64,000 nt of DNA from Spongilla lacustris (Eukaryota; Porifera; Demospongiae; Spongillida; Spongillidae): contig OX442418.1 of the NCBI GenBank assembly GCA_949361645.1, positions 10,016,632 through 10,080,631 on the forward strand, read 5' to 3'. A model generated the notes under the pieces. That model made no database searches, was not told the origin of the DNA, and worked only from the letters and a program-made list of their open reading frames with translations. Each line of letters begins with the position of its first letter. Within the stretch, counting starts at the first letter, position 1. The position numbers and the translations under genes are program-made. This document shows, in pieces, positions 36,618 through 48,146 of the stretch.

Positions 36618-36790
36618 CACACCCAGGAAAGTTTATTTTGTATCAAATATGTGCCCATATATGTATCAAAACAATTCCCTCATATTTGGAACATCGATCT
36701 TAGCAAGCAGACACGTATCAAATATGTGAAATCCATTCGCCGCACAATAATGTTCTCATATATGGCACAAATATGTGGTTCCCAGTATGG
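36618..36790. promoter_or_regulatory. Left subterminal repeat region of the Plavaka-type element
   Basis: Repeated hexamer-to-octamer words (CATATATG, CAAATATGTG, CATATTTG) occur several times within about 160 bp. In plant CACTA elements comparable subterminal arrays are binding sites for the accessory protein. The role here is by analogy. Confidence 0.5.
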
Positions 36791-36791
36791 C

Positions 36792-37024
36792 GGTACAGTG
36801 CTCCCTCGATTATACGGAAAAGTAGCACCTCGATTATACGGAAAGTAAAGCACAATCATTGGGTGTTAGGAAAACTATCCGTGTACTTAGTGGTAAGATA
36901 TATAAACCGGTTTACATATCTTACCACTAAGTACACGGATAGTTTTCCTAACACCCAATGATTGTGCTTTATTTTCCGTATAATCGAGGTGCTACTTTTC
37001 CGTATAATCGAGGGAGCACTGTAC
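36792..37024. mobile_element. Pogo/Tigger-like palindromic MITE
   Basis: Starts TACAGTGCTCCCTCGATTAT and ends with its reverse complement (GAGGGAGCACTGTA). The rest is an almost perfect hairpin about AAACCGGTTT near 36,910. The TA at each edge fits a TA target duplication, and the CAGTGCTCCCTCGATTATAC terminus resembles pogo/Tigger ends of the Tc1/mariner group. No coding capacity. It lies inside the left part of the Plavaka-type element and so inserted after it, or travels with it. Confidence 0.75.
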
Positions 37025-37863
37025 GGACCCACCTTCCCCTATCCTTGGCCTCGTGTTTTATAATTGACAAGAAATTTTTAAAAACATTTTTTTCCCTAGT
37101 ACATGTACAGCAGCAAATGCAAAGCAAAGAGATATCTGGAGCAGCTCCACAAAGACTGGTGGTTCGGTGTTCCAGACTGCGTGCTATGTATAAATAAAAA
37201 CTTTGTTGTTTTTTTTTTACATACACCGTATAAGTAGGACTTACAGTCATAAACTGAACACGGCTCGGACAGCTAGAGAAGAGAAACATCCACATCCGGA
37301 TCATATACGTGGATATAGCAACTAACTAACCTTACGACTTTTGCTCATAGTTGCACATTTTTAGGGGGGAGGGGGGGGGGGGGAGAGAGAGAAGACAACC
37401 GCACGACAATTTCGGCAACTTACGAACAGATGGATCATGTAGGCACTGTCTGTTAAAAACCATTGCCTTGCATGGATGAAGTCAGTTCAAATTCAATGTC
37501 TTCATAATCGTTCTACCCGCCAAAAAAAGACATTGATTATCTACGTACCGGGCTAGTTAGTTCAATATCTTCGTCTTCCGCTTTTCTTCCACTAATCATA
37601 ATTCATCTGGTTAGACTAATCTAAAAAAGACGATCGATTACTAGTACCGGGGTATGAACATACCAGGCTAGTCTATCGTTCGTCGTCTTCCGCTTTTCTC
37701 TCTTCATCAGAACTCATCTGGTTTGACTCACCTAAAAAAAGACGATCGTTTATCCACTTACCGGGCACTAAGAGCATCCATGTCAACACCATCACAATGA
37801 ATTTTTTAAAATGCACGTGTTTCGCGACGTGTAATTGGAACAAACAGGACATCTGCAGTATCC
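37025..37863. other. Leader region before the plus-strand transposon gene
   Basis: No supported exon. There is a GGGGGGAGGGGGG run at about 37,364-37,384 followed by GAGAGAG, and a diverged repeat of AAAAAAGACGATCGATTA-like text three times (near 37,525, 37,625 and 37,735) alternating with GTCTTCCGCTTTTC. These three repeats may be regulatory for the gene that follows. Confidence 0.45.
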
Positions 37864-38961
37864 ATGGCTTCGCCGCAACCAATCGATTTAATACAACCAT
37901 CAGCGCGATCTGCTTGTATCACTGGTATGTTTGTAATATGTCCTCGAAATATGCGTTAATCTTAAGATGCATCCTTAGGTCCACCGCGCGTATCCCGTCT
38001 GTCTATACGAGTGGTATTACAGGTACCTCTAGTAGTACCGGTAGTGTCGCCGCAGACTCTCGTAATGAAGAAAGTTCGGGGGCAGTGACACACAGGATAG
38101 AAGCAGTAGAAAAACAAGTAGTTCATCTAAATGCTACTGTTCAGGAAATGCATAAGCTGTTGACCAAAATGGCACAGGAAACGTTTCGTATTGCAGGGAG
38201 TATGTATGAGGTAACTTATTGACCCACGATTGACGAATTTATAACATATCTTTTCGTATAGGCACCTTTGAAGCTCGAACTAGCTAAAGCCTTCTGTATG
38301 TCACTTAAACGTGACATATCTGAAGAACAGCTGCAGGTAAGTACTATAAAATATTATTATAGTTGCAATGTAATACATTTATAAAATGAATTAATAGGCC
38401 ATTGTGAGAGGCGTTTTAAAAAACGAAGACAAAGATATAACAAAACACCAGTGTGCCATGACTTATGGGAGAGCCAGCTTCTCCAAGTTTAGAGCTGAAG
38501 AAAGGAGAAAGGTCAACAGTTAATTATGCTACACATGCCGCATGAAATGTAATATTACAAATAGGTCATTGGAAAAAAGCCATATGCTCTATTCAAGTTT
38601 CTCCCAGCCGAAGAACTGGCTGAGAGAATAATCAAATCAATGAAGGCACCCAAAGATGTGAAGTTGCAATATACTAAACATATTGCAATTCTTGTAAGTA
38701 ATCTCATGTATAGATCATGCAGAATCTGAATCTTTGGGGGTTTTTTCTTTTCTTTTATTAAAATTTCAGCGTAATTTCATCAGACATGGAGGTGATACTG
38801 CCAATTTATATGAGAAGTTTAAAGAGTGGCTATGTGATGACAGAGATATTGACTGGATGTCAATTATGGAGGAGGATAGCCATATCCCCGCAGGTGCCAG
38901 TCAGCTTCGCATTTCTGATGGTCTTGAGATCCAAAATCAAGATCGCATAGCTGGCAATTAA
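37864..38961 (+). CDS. Second transposon-borne gene: unrecognised coiled-coil-like protein
   Basis: Six exons fit with every junction in phase: 37,864-37,924, 38,023-38,210, 38,262-38,336, 38,398-38,511, 38,565-38,693 and 38,770-38,961. They give 252 residues from MASPQPIDLIQ to RIAGN. Introns are 51-98 bp with GT-AG ends; the fourth has a weak donor (GTCAAC). Residues about 20-40 are Ser/Gly/Thr rich. About 45-80 are a heptad-like helix (RIEAVEKQVVHLNATVQEMH), probably a coiled coil. The rest is charged and basic (KFRAEERRK, KSMKAPKDVKLQYTKH) with an acidic C-terminus. I do not recognise the family. Its place beside the transposase, tail to tail inside the same termini, suggests an accessory role like that of TnpA in CACTA elements, perhaps DNA binding. 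That role is inferred from position only. The 5' end could include an earlier exon. Confidence 0.7.
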
Positions 38962-39209
38962 GTGCTGGGATGATGATCAATGAGCTGACCACTGCCTACA
39001 TGCCTACATTACAATCTTGCAGTCTGATTTCACCTATCATTTTAGATTGTTGGACATTTTATCATTCACAATTCAATTTCTTTCAACATACAAATGATTT
39101 CAAGCTATGAAGTGATTTTATAATACATGTACATGGAAAAACGAGCATGTTAACATAGAAGAATGATTGGGATGCCTAACAATGAATACACATCTACATA
39201 TATAACATA

Positions 39210-42200
39210 CTAGCTATTACTCATACAGAATATGTTAAAGGCATACATATTATTTGTCCAATCATGCACATATGTTATTTTTCCATTGCCATGTTCCTTA
39301 TATGTGCACGTAGGCCCACACTCATGGCAGATTGAGATAGAATTCTCTACAGATGAGGATGGCACAATCACTAGATCATTCGTCAACAACATCAGAAGAC
39401 AGTTCAGACTGTTTTGAACACCCAGCAGTTCAAATGTGTTGAGAATACAGTACCACTGTGGGTTGCTTTCTGTCACAAAAGTAGCCATAAAAATTCCATG
39501 CATTTCCTAAAATGTTGAAAGAATAATTAATTAATACACTTATCAAGTAAAATAAGTGGCTTAATTCACCTTGCCATCATACATAAATGTGACATAATCT
39601 TGTACTTTCACTTTCTCATCCCCTCTTCTGCCTGCACATGAGTTGCTGCAGTAGACCATACAGTCCAGCCTTAAAGGAGCCACTCCCATAAGTTGACACT
39701 CTTCTCCTTTAAGTATAGAGTCAACTGTGCCAATTAATCCATCCACTCTTTGTATCTTAATACTGGATAACGTTGTACTTGTCTGGTTAGTGTACATATG
39801 TGTACAAAAGAAAAAAGTGTTGTTAAACCATTTATTATTTCATCAATATACATACCTTCTTTATGCTAAAGTTTGGTTTTGATTGCTTTTCACCACCATA
39901 CATAAATTGTTGCACTTCAGGTGATTTAAACAGCCTCAGTATATCACTGCTACACCTGCATGTAAAACAGTGCAACTAGGCTAAATATTATAGCAATGGT
40001 TGGGAATAATATACCTGTCATTATTTGGTCCATAGAGTCCACCAGATACTATGTGTTCAAACTGTTCACGTACAGCAAAACCAACTGCTATATCGTGGCT
40101 TGGTGAATGGCGGTGAGAGTGAATGTTCCTCTCTCTTACTAGAGAATTGAATGCCTCGCACCTGTACAGGTTATTTATGGATAAGTGGATAGCTTTAAAA
40201 ATTCGTACCTCTCAGTATTGTAACTTGATGGTGGGCCATAATCACGAAGACATTGAGGTAGGTGAAGCAGAAGGTGAATTTTGTACTTCCTCAAAAGAGA
40301 TGGGTCGTGTGTTTTTACAGCTTGTACAAAGGCATTGCAAGCCACTTCGTAATCACTTATGCAACTTTGCCTCACCACGTCGCAATAAACAATCCTAAAC
40401 ACCTTTAAAAGCAGAAAACAGTGATCAATTTAAGTTCATCGTTTAACAGCCTTACATTAATCAGTGTTGTCCACATCTCCATCTCTCTGATTGTTAAATA
40501 TGGTTGGAGAGCGAACAGTGACATCTGAGCAAAAGCTTTCAGATCTCTGCCAACCAGGGAACCCGAATATCGGCATATTCGCTTTGCCCTAGGCTTCACA
40601 TGAAATCCAGAATAATTGAAGGCCTCCATAAAAGCCTGAAGCCTCAGTTTGTCTTTGCTCTTCAATTTACCCAGAAGGGTGCGAACAAAGTATTTGAGTG
40701 GTCCCAGCAAAAGTGTGTGCAATGCCTCAAGAGGAATACACCTGTATATTTTTAAAAAGAGATAAAAATTATATATTATACATTGCAAACTTACCGAAAA
40801 GCATCAATCGATAGCTCTAATATTACTGTTTGCTGATCACACAGCCCAGATGCAGTCTTCAGCTCAGTTCGTCGTTCCCCGCGTGCCGAAGCAATTTTCT
40901 GAAATTCAGAGATGCTTGCCTCCTTACTTCGCATAATCCCTATCACATCAGGTGAGTCATTTACATTGGCCTATAAGGTTGAATGAACAGTATAGCAGGT
41001 TGGAATTAAATGACTGTACATACCTTACACACTCTGCAGAACATTATTGGTCCTCCAGTCATGTGGCCAAGAATTTGTGATGCTCTGGGATTGTCACAGA
41101 GTATCGCAAGCACTGGAGCAATAACAAATACATTCTGGTTGGACTTGGCATCAAACATCTCCACTCCCTTTTCCAGCGTGCAAAGATCTTTGACAACAGC
41201 ACTCATCATGTCAACAGCTGTTGCGGTATTAGATGCACACAACAGATGAATGTGACGGAGTTGATGGTTTAGCTTTTTTGGAAGACCAGCCAAAAGCAAG
41301 CACCATACATCAAACAGATTCCATTGCTTGCTGCGGTTTCCACTGAGATCATCAGAGTACAGCAATAATGGAGCAACAACCACAGCCATTCCTTTGGCTT
41401 TCTCCTTTATGGGATGTGGAGAGGTGAAGCATTTTGTTTCCTATTTGCAGAAAAGGATAATAGTAAATCACTGTATTACATGTAATGCTATGAAGATGAA
41501 CCTCTGAATCCATCTGATACCAGATATAAGATCTCTGTACCAGAATTGCAACAGCATTGGGCACAGGCAGTACTCTGACAATCTGATGTTCCTTTATAGT
41601 GACTTCATCACCAAGGAAAAGAGTATCATCTTCTGCTGTTAAAGTAAGTGATGCACTGGGAAACAGCTTGGAATACTGCCACATATTGTACAGGGGGAGA
41701 ACTGACACACGAATCTCCTTATCATGTGCCTAGAATTAAATTTAAATGTATACAAATGTACAATGTCATGTATTAGATGAGCTTACATCAATGCAATATC
41801 GCTGTACTTTAGCTACCACTGGTTCAGATCCAAGGTAATCATTATGAAATTCGATGAAGTCATTGACATATATGACCTCGCCCTTGTACTGAATTGTAAC
41901 AGCTTGATAGACTGCCTCCTTGTTCCATTTATCAGCCTCCCACATCTCACTATGAATTATACACTTGTAAAGTATTTCATCGAAACTAAAAGATCGGAAA
42001 TACGACTTACGATACAACATCCGTGTGTGATACTGGCAACCTTTGTATAGAGCTGCTGATATCAGGATTTCTAAAACAACGCCGCACAACATCAATGGGC
42101 CCATTTAGATAAAAGGGTTCTCCAGCCTCAGTATGCATCTAAATGGAATGTTGGCAGTCTGTATAAGATCTATAATTGTGTGATAAAATAATTACACGGC

Positions 42201-42898
42201 ATACCAGTGATGGTGCTGTATAGCCAGGCAAGTTAAATTTCTTTAACTGATACATAGATGGTGATGAAGGATTGTCCATTTTGAAAATGTGGCAAATAAA
42301 CTTCACATTTCTTTCCCCCTAACGGTATAAATGCAAATCCAATTACTGTCGATTCATCACTTCCAAAGCACAACATACTGGAGGACGAGTACTGTGAAGA
42401 AATGCATATAGAAGTGCAAACCGTTCAGAAGGAAATGGTTCTGTATCACGATCTGTACCACTTTCCAGATGCTGCAATACACCTGAATACAAGAAGATTT
42501 AACTATATAATTTCCAGCAGCAAGTTTTAACTTACTTGTCATTGCCACGGTAGAGTCTTCACATTCAGATTCAGACTGAATATCTGATTCTGAGTCAGAA
42601 CCCCCTGATGCAATGCTTTCACATGCTGACTCCTCTGCAGTTGGTACTTCAGGGCAGGGCACTTCAGGGCACATGGAATCTAAATTGACATCATAGTCTG
42701 CTCCGTCTATATTAAACTGCATAGGTGAAATAGTGTGGATATTTATATTGTACTTGCACCGGGCATCATGTACCTCATTTGTCTCATGAGACTCAAGAGC
42801 TGTAGCAAACTCTCTGTGGCTGCTGGATAGTTGATGACGACGAAGTTCTGACGGATATTCAAATTGAACATTGCAAATTCTGCAATATCTATCAACAC
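39210..42898 (-). CDS. Plavaka-type (CACTA/tnp2-related) transposase, multi-exon, open throughout
   Basis: Fourteen exons can be chained without a stop or phase error, from the 5' side: 42,898-42,536, 42,482-42,361, 42,318-42,205, 42,138-42,011, 41,949-41,787, 41,729-41,502, 41,440-41,024, 40,970-40,795, 40,741-40,456, 40,402-40,209, 40,161-40,015, 39,955-39,856, 39,782-39,570 and 39,506-39,210. Introns are only 42-73 bp. The sum is about 980 residues. The first exon has a C2H2 finger (CRIC, then 12 residues, then H-x5-H) followed by an acidic Ser/Glu region. The core has APLLLYSDDLSGNRSKQWN and the following LAGLPKK, typical of Plavaka and fungal tnp2-like transposases, and near the C-terminal third the EAFNSLVRERNIHSHRHSPS motif of the same family. 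The last exon has CHECGPTC. A DDE transposase cutting at the element's ends is expected. The start codon is not fixed; an upstream exon near 43,213 (starting MYSLRLALYKELKK) runs into a poly-G tract and is uncertain. Confidence 0.88.
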
Positions 42899-43480
42899 CT
42901 GTGGGGCATAATTTGTATCAATTGCAACATAAAATACTGGACATGCATTGGGCTCCGTTATTAATAATAAACGAAATGCTTGAGCTTATATCCCATGAAT
43001 AAAAACATCCAGTGTAACAGATACGCCCACTCCCGCACAGGCAGGTTCATATTGAAAGACCTTTGTATACACTAACAGCCAAAGTCCAAAGACATAGAAG
43101 TCAAAGATAGCCCCCCCGGCCCCCCCCCCCCCCCCCCCCCCCCCCACTGCGAAATCATCTTTCGCGCCCGACTTTTTAAGCTCCTTATATAGAGCCAAAC
43201 GTAAAGAATACACAGCTAGCGGGCATAAAACGCTACGGCCTCAGTGGAACGTAACAGTCTGTACACTGGTACATGTACCTGTTGCACTATTATTCATGAC
43301 GTCAAAGAAGATCACGTGATTTGAGTGTGAATCGTGGGTGCATTTATAGCAGACACTTAAAGATATTTAGACGACTTATGTACACGCATCAGTGCAAGTA
43401 TGTCTCTATAGCCGATCGCGAAACTAGAGCCCGGTGAACCTCATAGCCTATTAACAGGTTTATATTATAATAGTGGAATC
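42899..43480. other. Upstream region of the transposase gene with a poly-C run
   Basis: It contains a C run at about 43,118-43,145 (interrupted by GG at its left edge), which on the coding strand would be poly-glycine if translated. A possible first exon at about 43,213-43,146 on the minus strand begins MYSLRLALYKEL and reaches the run. I could not place its donor site. The rest shows no feature I can name. Confidence 0.45.
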
Positions 43481-43726
43481 GTATACTGGCGCCATTTTGT
43501 TAGTGCCAATATGGGCGTCATATGTTTCACATATTTGTTCCATATGTTACATTTGTAACGTATATGTGGCTCATATGTGCTCCATATATGCGCTGCAATA
43601 TTTGGTACATATATATTACTAAATATATGTTCCAGATGACATATGTGTATCATATATGTTCCCATATATGATACATTGATGTGCGCTAGTTCATATTTGA
43701 TACATTTTTGGAATTGCCTGGGTGTG
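43481..43726. promoter_or_regulatory. Right subterminal repeat region of the Plavaka-type element
   Basis: About ten CATATG / CATATATG / CACATATTTG words occur in both orientations across about 240 bp and stop at the terminal CCTGGGTGTG. The matching left end has the same kind of words. It is probably the binding platform for an element protein; this is an analogy with CACTA elements. Confidence 0.5.
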
Positions 43727-44374
43727 TAGTTCCTTGCAATAACGGTGGGTTTGTACCATTGTATAAACGAACACTTAGAAATCCAATTAGTGTTGAAACG
43801 CTATCATGTTCCACGTCTAGCCATAAATGTACCTCGTAAACTGACTGTCTGTGTAATACAACACGCGCGGGTTAACTAGGATTTGAAGGCTACATGTTTC
43901 ATTGGACTTGTCAGTATTGCAAACGCGGACAAAGTATTCGGGGGGGGGAGGGGGGGGTGGGGCATATTACCGCATAAACGCCCAGGAAAAAATGGGGGAC
44001 AATAATTCCTAGAAGGGACATTCATTCCTAGGCACCAATGTCCGGGGGGGAGGGGGGGGGGGGGGGGGGGGGGGACTTCCAGGCGGACATCCATATCATG
44101 CCTCCAACACCGTATTTATATCGCAATAGCATTTTTTTTTTTTTTTTGTTGCCCCATGCAATGTTAACATTCTCCTGACTCAATGTTATGCACAAACTTC
44201 ATAAAACACTAATCTATAAGTGGTACGCAATCAGCAGAATGTATTGAATACTGTTCGTGGCATATAAAAAGATACAAAAAATAAACATTCTAACCAAGAG
44301 TGAGGATATCGCAGCGCGGCTTATTATATCAATTGCATCTAAACTATGGCCACAATGAATAAACTAATGCTAAG
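43727..44374. other. Spacer between transposon and receptor gene; G runs
   Basis: Two long G-rich runs (about 43,938-43,958 and 44,043-44,074) and a T run (about 44,133-44,149). Between them AATTCCTAG and ATTCCTAGGCA repeat. No exon was found. The part from about 44,150 may be the 3' untranslated region of the minus-strand receptor gene. There is no trace of the missing outer right end of foldback element 3. Confidence 0.5.
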
Positions 44375-45559
44375 TTATACACATGCGTTTTTGTCAAAGC
44401 ATTGCTGTAGCTTGCTTTCAAACATGGAGTCGTCATCTCGTATGGACACCACCCCACTGATTATGGGTGGAACGGTATTGCAGCTATCGCACAAAATGGA
44501 AATGATCCTTCCGTCCATTAGACCAGGGTCTTTGGAGACAGAATGAAGGAGCTCATACTGGCACCACGGGGAATGTTCGTACCCCGGGGAGCACACAATC
44601 AACACCTTATCGGCCTTCAGTATCAGCCTCATCCTCTCCTCGGAGATCGGGTGGCCCGCGATCATGTCGTCATTGTGTACGGTCACCTCGCTACCAAGGA
44701 TCAGGTTCTGAATGAGCGGTTTGAGATACCCACTGACCCAACTCGATTTTTCATTCGAGTAGCTTATATATACGCGTACATTGTCTTCCTTCACCTTTCG
44801 ACTCGTCTCGATATCCGACATGCTTTTCACCTTGCGATTTAAGTCAAGAAGCGAGGTGGTAGTAGATGTGGAAGGTGTCATTCCTGAATTTAGCAAGATT
44901 GCGTTGGAGTTCGACATGTTTAGCGCGTCGATGCTTGTACTTGATGAATGCCATTCAGTAGATGCGATACCATTTCTCTTTGGCATGGTGCTGAGGGTTT
45001 GAAGTATTACAATCATCACCTGTTCCATGAATGTGTGGCTTATTTCGCTTCAGACACGCCAGAACAATCACAAGAATAATGGCGCCGATGAGGATTACTA
45101 GAATTCCGGATACTAATCCTCCGACCAAAGCTAGTGGATATTGTGCATTCAAAGGAGAAGGGGTATTCAAAACCGGTATCACATGTGCATCATAGTTAGG
45201 TGAAATAATTAAATTGGTTGCGTTGCTCCACTGGATGGCATCCGAATACCAAAGGGAGCACGTCACCTGAGAGTTATTAAACACCACAGACAGGATGGAT
45301 AAGGTCAGTGTGGCAACATGTATGCGAGCAGCTGCGTCTATCTGTAATGTATTGCTGAGTACCAGCTCGCTATCGCCTGAGCATGAAGAGGAATTGCAAA
45401 TAGCAGTGTAGCTTGTTCCGTTGGCCAAGAGAAGATTGACGACGGCAGCTGCTAAGTCATCATTAGAGCTATACTTGCATTGAAATACCGCCTCTTCTCC
45501 AATCGAAATCTTGGGTTCCACAGGAGGGATCAGTTGTGCATAGAGCCCACTGCTGTAGT
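44375..45559 (-). CDS. Ig-transmembrane-TIR receptor (IgTIR-like), 3' two exons
   Basis: Exon 45,559-45,020 encodes an Ig-like region (FQCKY to VTCSLWYSD, the cysteine pair) followed by a membrane segment of about 25 hydrophobic residues starting near PLALVGGLVSGILVIL and a CLKRNK stop-transfer. Exon 44,883-44,375 encodes a Ser/Thr linker and a TIR domain: VRVYISYSNE (box 1), then IVCSPGYEHSPWCQYELL (box 2 with the conserved Trp-Cys and Glu), ending near FDKNACV. The junction is a 136-bp GT-AG intron (45,019-44,884), phase 1, with a TTGCTAAATTCAG acceptor. Without it the two frames overlap out of phase. Receptors of Ig domains plus TIR are known from the sponge Amphimedon, where they are thought to signal like IL-1R/Toll proteins. 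The glutamate in the SPWCQYEL motif is the position used by NADase-active TIRs, but activity cannot be judged here. Upstream exons are given separately. Confidence 0.85.
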
Positions 45560-45869
45560 CTGAAATGTATGTGCATGCATGCATGTAGTTAATATATCGT
45601 ACACGCGTGTATGGTTCTAACAATCCAAACCTACAATCATGTAATATGTTAAATGTTATATAGCATGTGCAATTAAAAGTTGGCAGGGACAATACTGCCG
45701 CTTAGTCTGTAAAAGCATATGCATCTGGTTTTTAGTATACTATGTATGCACGTGGTTTTATTTTATTAAGGCATTACACGTGCAAAATTCACATAAAATA
45801 AACCTTTTAAAGAAAAAAACTTTATACATGTATATCTTGTCCATTCAACACCTTAGGGCTATGCCGGTG

Positions 45870-46085
45870 TCAACAACCATATATATAATTATAATTATAT
45901 ATTATTATTATAATTATTATATTATTATAATTATATATAATAATTATAATTATAATTATAATATTATATTATAATAATAATTATAATTATAATATAATAT
46001 AATAATTATAATATATACATATAGTATCTTATAACGTATCATAATTATAATTATAATTAATATAATAATATATTATATATATATA
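45870..46085. repeat. AT-rich simple repeat (TAATTATAAT type)
   Basis: About 200 bp made of TATAAT, TAATTA and ATATAT words with extensive self-complementarity. It lies in the intron between the Ig exon and the 48-kb exon. Confidence 0.85.
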
Positions 46086-46440
46086 CGCTGCGTGCATGCT
46101 GAAATAAACGTTGTAATGTAAATTAAATCCCACACATATGCACATTGGTCACTATGTTTCACCGTTGCCACATGGCGGGATTTCATGCATGAGAGCATCC
46201 TAATTATACAGCTCAAATAATTCTGTGTGTGTGTGGGGGGGGGGGGGAACTTCTTGCTGAAAGGAACTGAATATCTTAGAGTGCCTGTAATTGTGATCAG
46301 AATCAATTGTACACCCTCACTTCCAGGATGCTAGACAGTTCAATAACTCTGGCAGAGAGTTGCAATGATCACAATAATATTTATCCCCTTGCACATGCAG
46401 TTTTATGCCCTAAGTCTAATAATAACACAACTTGCATGAA

Positions 46441-46583
46441 ACAGGTTGGCAGGTTGTGCATGGTCTAAAGGCACTGGATAACACACTAGCTATATAGTTT
46501 ACTGATGAATTTTAGGTATATTCATTGAGTTGGACGCCTATATACAGTTAAGATCACCTTTAGACCATGCAGAACCAGACAAC
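46441..46583. repeat. Short inverted repeat, MITE-like
   Basis: ACAGGTTGGCAGGTTGTGCA and TGGTCTAAAGG at 46,441-46,474 return inverted at 46,548-46,583 (CCTTTAGACCATGCAG ... ACAACCTGT). The loop is about 70 bp. It has no coding capacity and is probably a small non-autonomous element in the intron. Confidence 0.6.
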
Positions 46584-46599
46584 CTGTCTCGTAATAGGT

Positions 46600-47998
46600 A
46601 CACAAAACTTCTCACGCTGATAAAAGGGAAAGCCTCTAAAGAAATGCACTTAGCTATACATGTATATCCTTATCAGTTTTACAATTTTAAAGATTTGTTT
46701 TCGTTTTCTTTTTTATCATAAAGTTCAACTTATTTAGTGCTAGTAAGCTCTTACTGCCACCATTTGCGCAATCCAGCTACATGTAGGGATTGTCCAGCGC
46801 AAACCCTGGATCCATGGTTTAGTTTGCGCAAACTCGAGATTGCCCTTTTATTTTTTTAACCCAATCAACTCGTATCCAGAGCTTGGCAAAGGTTAAGCCG
46901 TACGTTGCGCGTACGCACAAATAAGTTGAGATAACCTGTCGGTCTACCTATTTCGGCTTTTCAAGACGGTAAGTTGAGTGGTGGGCATTATTAATAGCGG
47001 ATCGATTGATGTAATTGCTACAGGGGGCGGAACTCAAACATAGAACGGGGGGTCTCGCTACGGGCCTGATTTGTGTTCTATTCGTTTGCTACGTATTATC
47101 GTCAATAAAAAAAAAAAAATACCATGCTAGCCCTGTTAGGAAAGTAGTGTATATGGAAAAAAAAATTATGACAGTGTCAACGAGGTCATGTATATGTATA
47201 ACATATGTTATTTTTAAAAGCTGTTACAGTGGAAATTGTTTCATATAGACATCACAGTTATACATGTGTATGTACAAGATTTCATGCAGCATTCCTTGAA
47301 TGTCTTCCGCGGTCTGCAGTGCAACTAATTAAAATTTTGATATAATATATATCAGCAGATACTGCATGGTGATGGTAAGGAAAAGCGATATCTCAGGGGA
47401 AATGTATTTCATATTTGGGAGCAGTAGCGAAGGCTCGCTGCCAAGCAAAAGTGCAATGGGAGACACGAAGGACTGCTCACAAGACGTGATGAACCTGACC
47501 ACATTTTCAAGAGTTCTGCGGAACCATGGCGCAGTTCACTGTGCTTGGTGACTCATCTATCGAAAACAATTGTATTTGTACACCATATAGGCCTTTTATG
47601 TGTACTTCAAACGCATGTTATTTTATATCATGTACTTATATCAGAGATACATTCGTTACCCATTGCTATAACATACATATTGCACATCCGTGCTATCCGC
47701 ACAAGCAATCCCAGGATTGCCCTGATCCATGCTTTGCACACGAACAATTCCAGAATTGTCCTGATCCAATCCATATGGTTTGTACCACAAACCATGGATC
47801 CAGTGTTTGCACAGGACAACCAATGGATTGCAAATCCATGCTTTGCGCATAACAGATCCATTTCATTGTTGTTACTCCATACGATTACATCACGATAACG
47901 CAATGCACTTTTACTAGTTTTAGGGACAAACAGTATTCAAACTATACATGCATACAATTTATCCATATTGAAGCTGCATTTGCATTCATTGCACTTAC
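46600..47998. other. Intronic stretch with scattered small palindromes
   Basis: No supported exon. Words of the type CAATCCCAGGATTG, CAATTCCAGAATTG, TGGATCCA and TTGCGCAA recur at 46,780-46,850 and 47,700-47,850, forming several small hairpins that look like one old MITE family in two pieces. The open frames here overlap these palindromes and differ in every phase. Confidence 0.5.
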
Positions 47999-48146
47999 AA
48001 AATATCTGCGTAAAGCTGACATTGGCAACTGCTTCTGGAATATAATTGGTAGTAGCAGTAACCAAGATGGCCACCTTCGGTTCGTAGCCGTACCCCACGT
48101 AGTTCACGATGTACGGGATTTTTGCGTTTGATCCGGATGCGATGGT
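47999..48146 (-). CDS. Probable ectodomain exon of the IgTIR-like gene
   Basis: A 148-bp open block lies between an acceptor (TTATCCTATAG) and a strong donor (GTAAGT). It reads TIASGSNAKIPYIVNYVGYG and continues to SFTQIF. It starts in phase 0 and ends in phase 1, and the Ig exon at 45,559 needs exactly phase 1 input. The text looks like beta strands of an extracellular domain and has no cysteine. Assignment to this gene rests on phase, strand and order, without transcript support. The 2.4-kb intron to the next exon contains AT-rich sequence and small inverted repeats. Confidence 0.6.

Larger units (their letters stand above)
36618..43726. mobile_element. Plavaka/CACTA-type DNA transposon, apparently intact (7.1 kb)
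   Basis: The termini are inverted: CACACCCAGG at 36,618 and CCTGGGTGTG ending at 43,726. The similarity continues inward for about 35 bp, both sides reaching GTATCAAATATG in the same place. TA is present directly outside each end, so a TA target duplication is possible. Subterminal regions on both sides are crowded with CATATATG / CACATATG words, as in CACTA elements, where such repeats bind an element protein. Two convergent intron-rich genes lie inside: 37,864-38,961 (+) and 39,210-42,898 (-). A MITE is nested at 36,792-37,024. The left end sits exactly at the break of element 3. Confidence 0.8.

Noticed and set aside
44955..45028. Frameshift between the Ig-membrane and TIR parts of the receptor
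   Set aside because: A 136-bp GT-AG intron (45,019-44,884) in phase 1 joins the two frames cleanly, so no break needs to be assumed.
44955..45692. ATG at 45,692 as the start of the receptor
   Set aside because: The text before the acceptor at 45,560 is intron-like, without a good signal peptide. A phase-consistent upstream exon exists at 48,146.
47526..47903. Overlapping 90-117 residue frames on both strands
   Set aside because: They coincide with palindromic GGATCCA/TTGCAA words. All phases are partly open for that reason.
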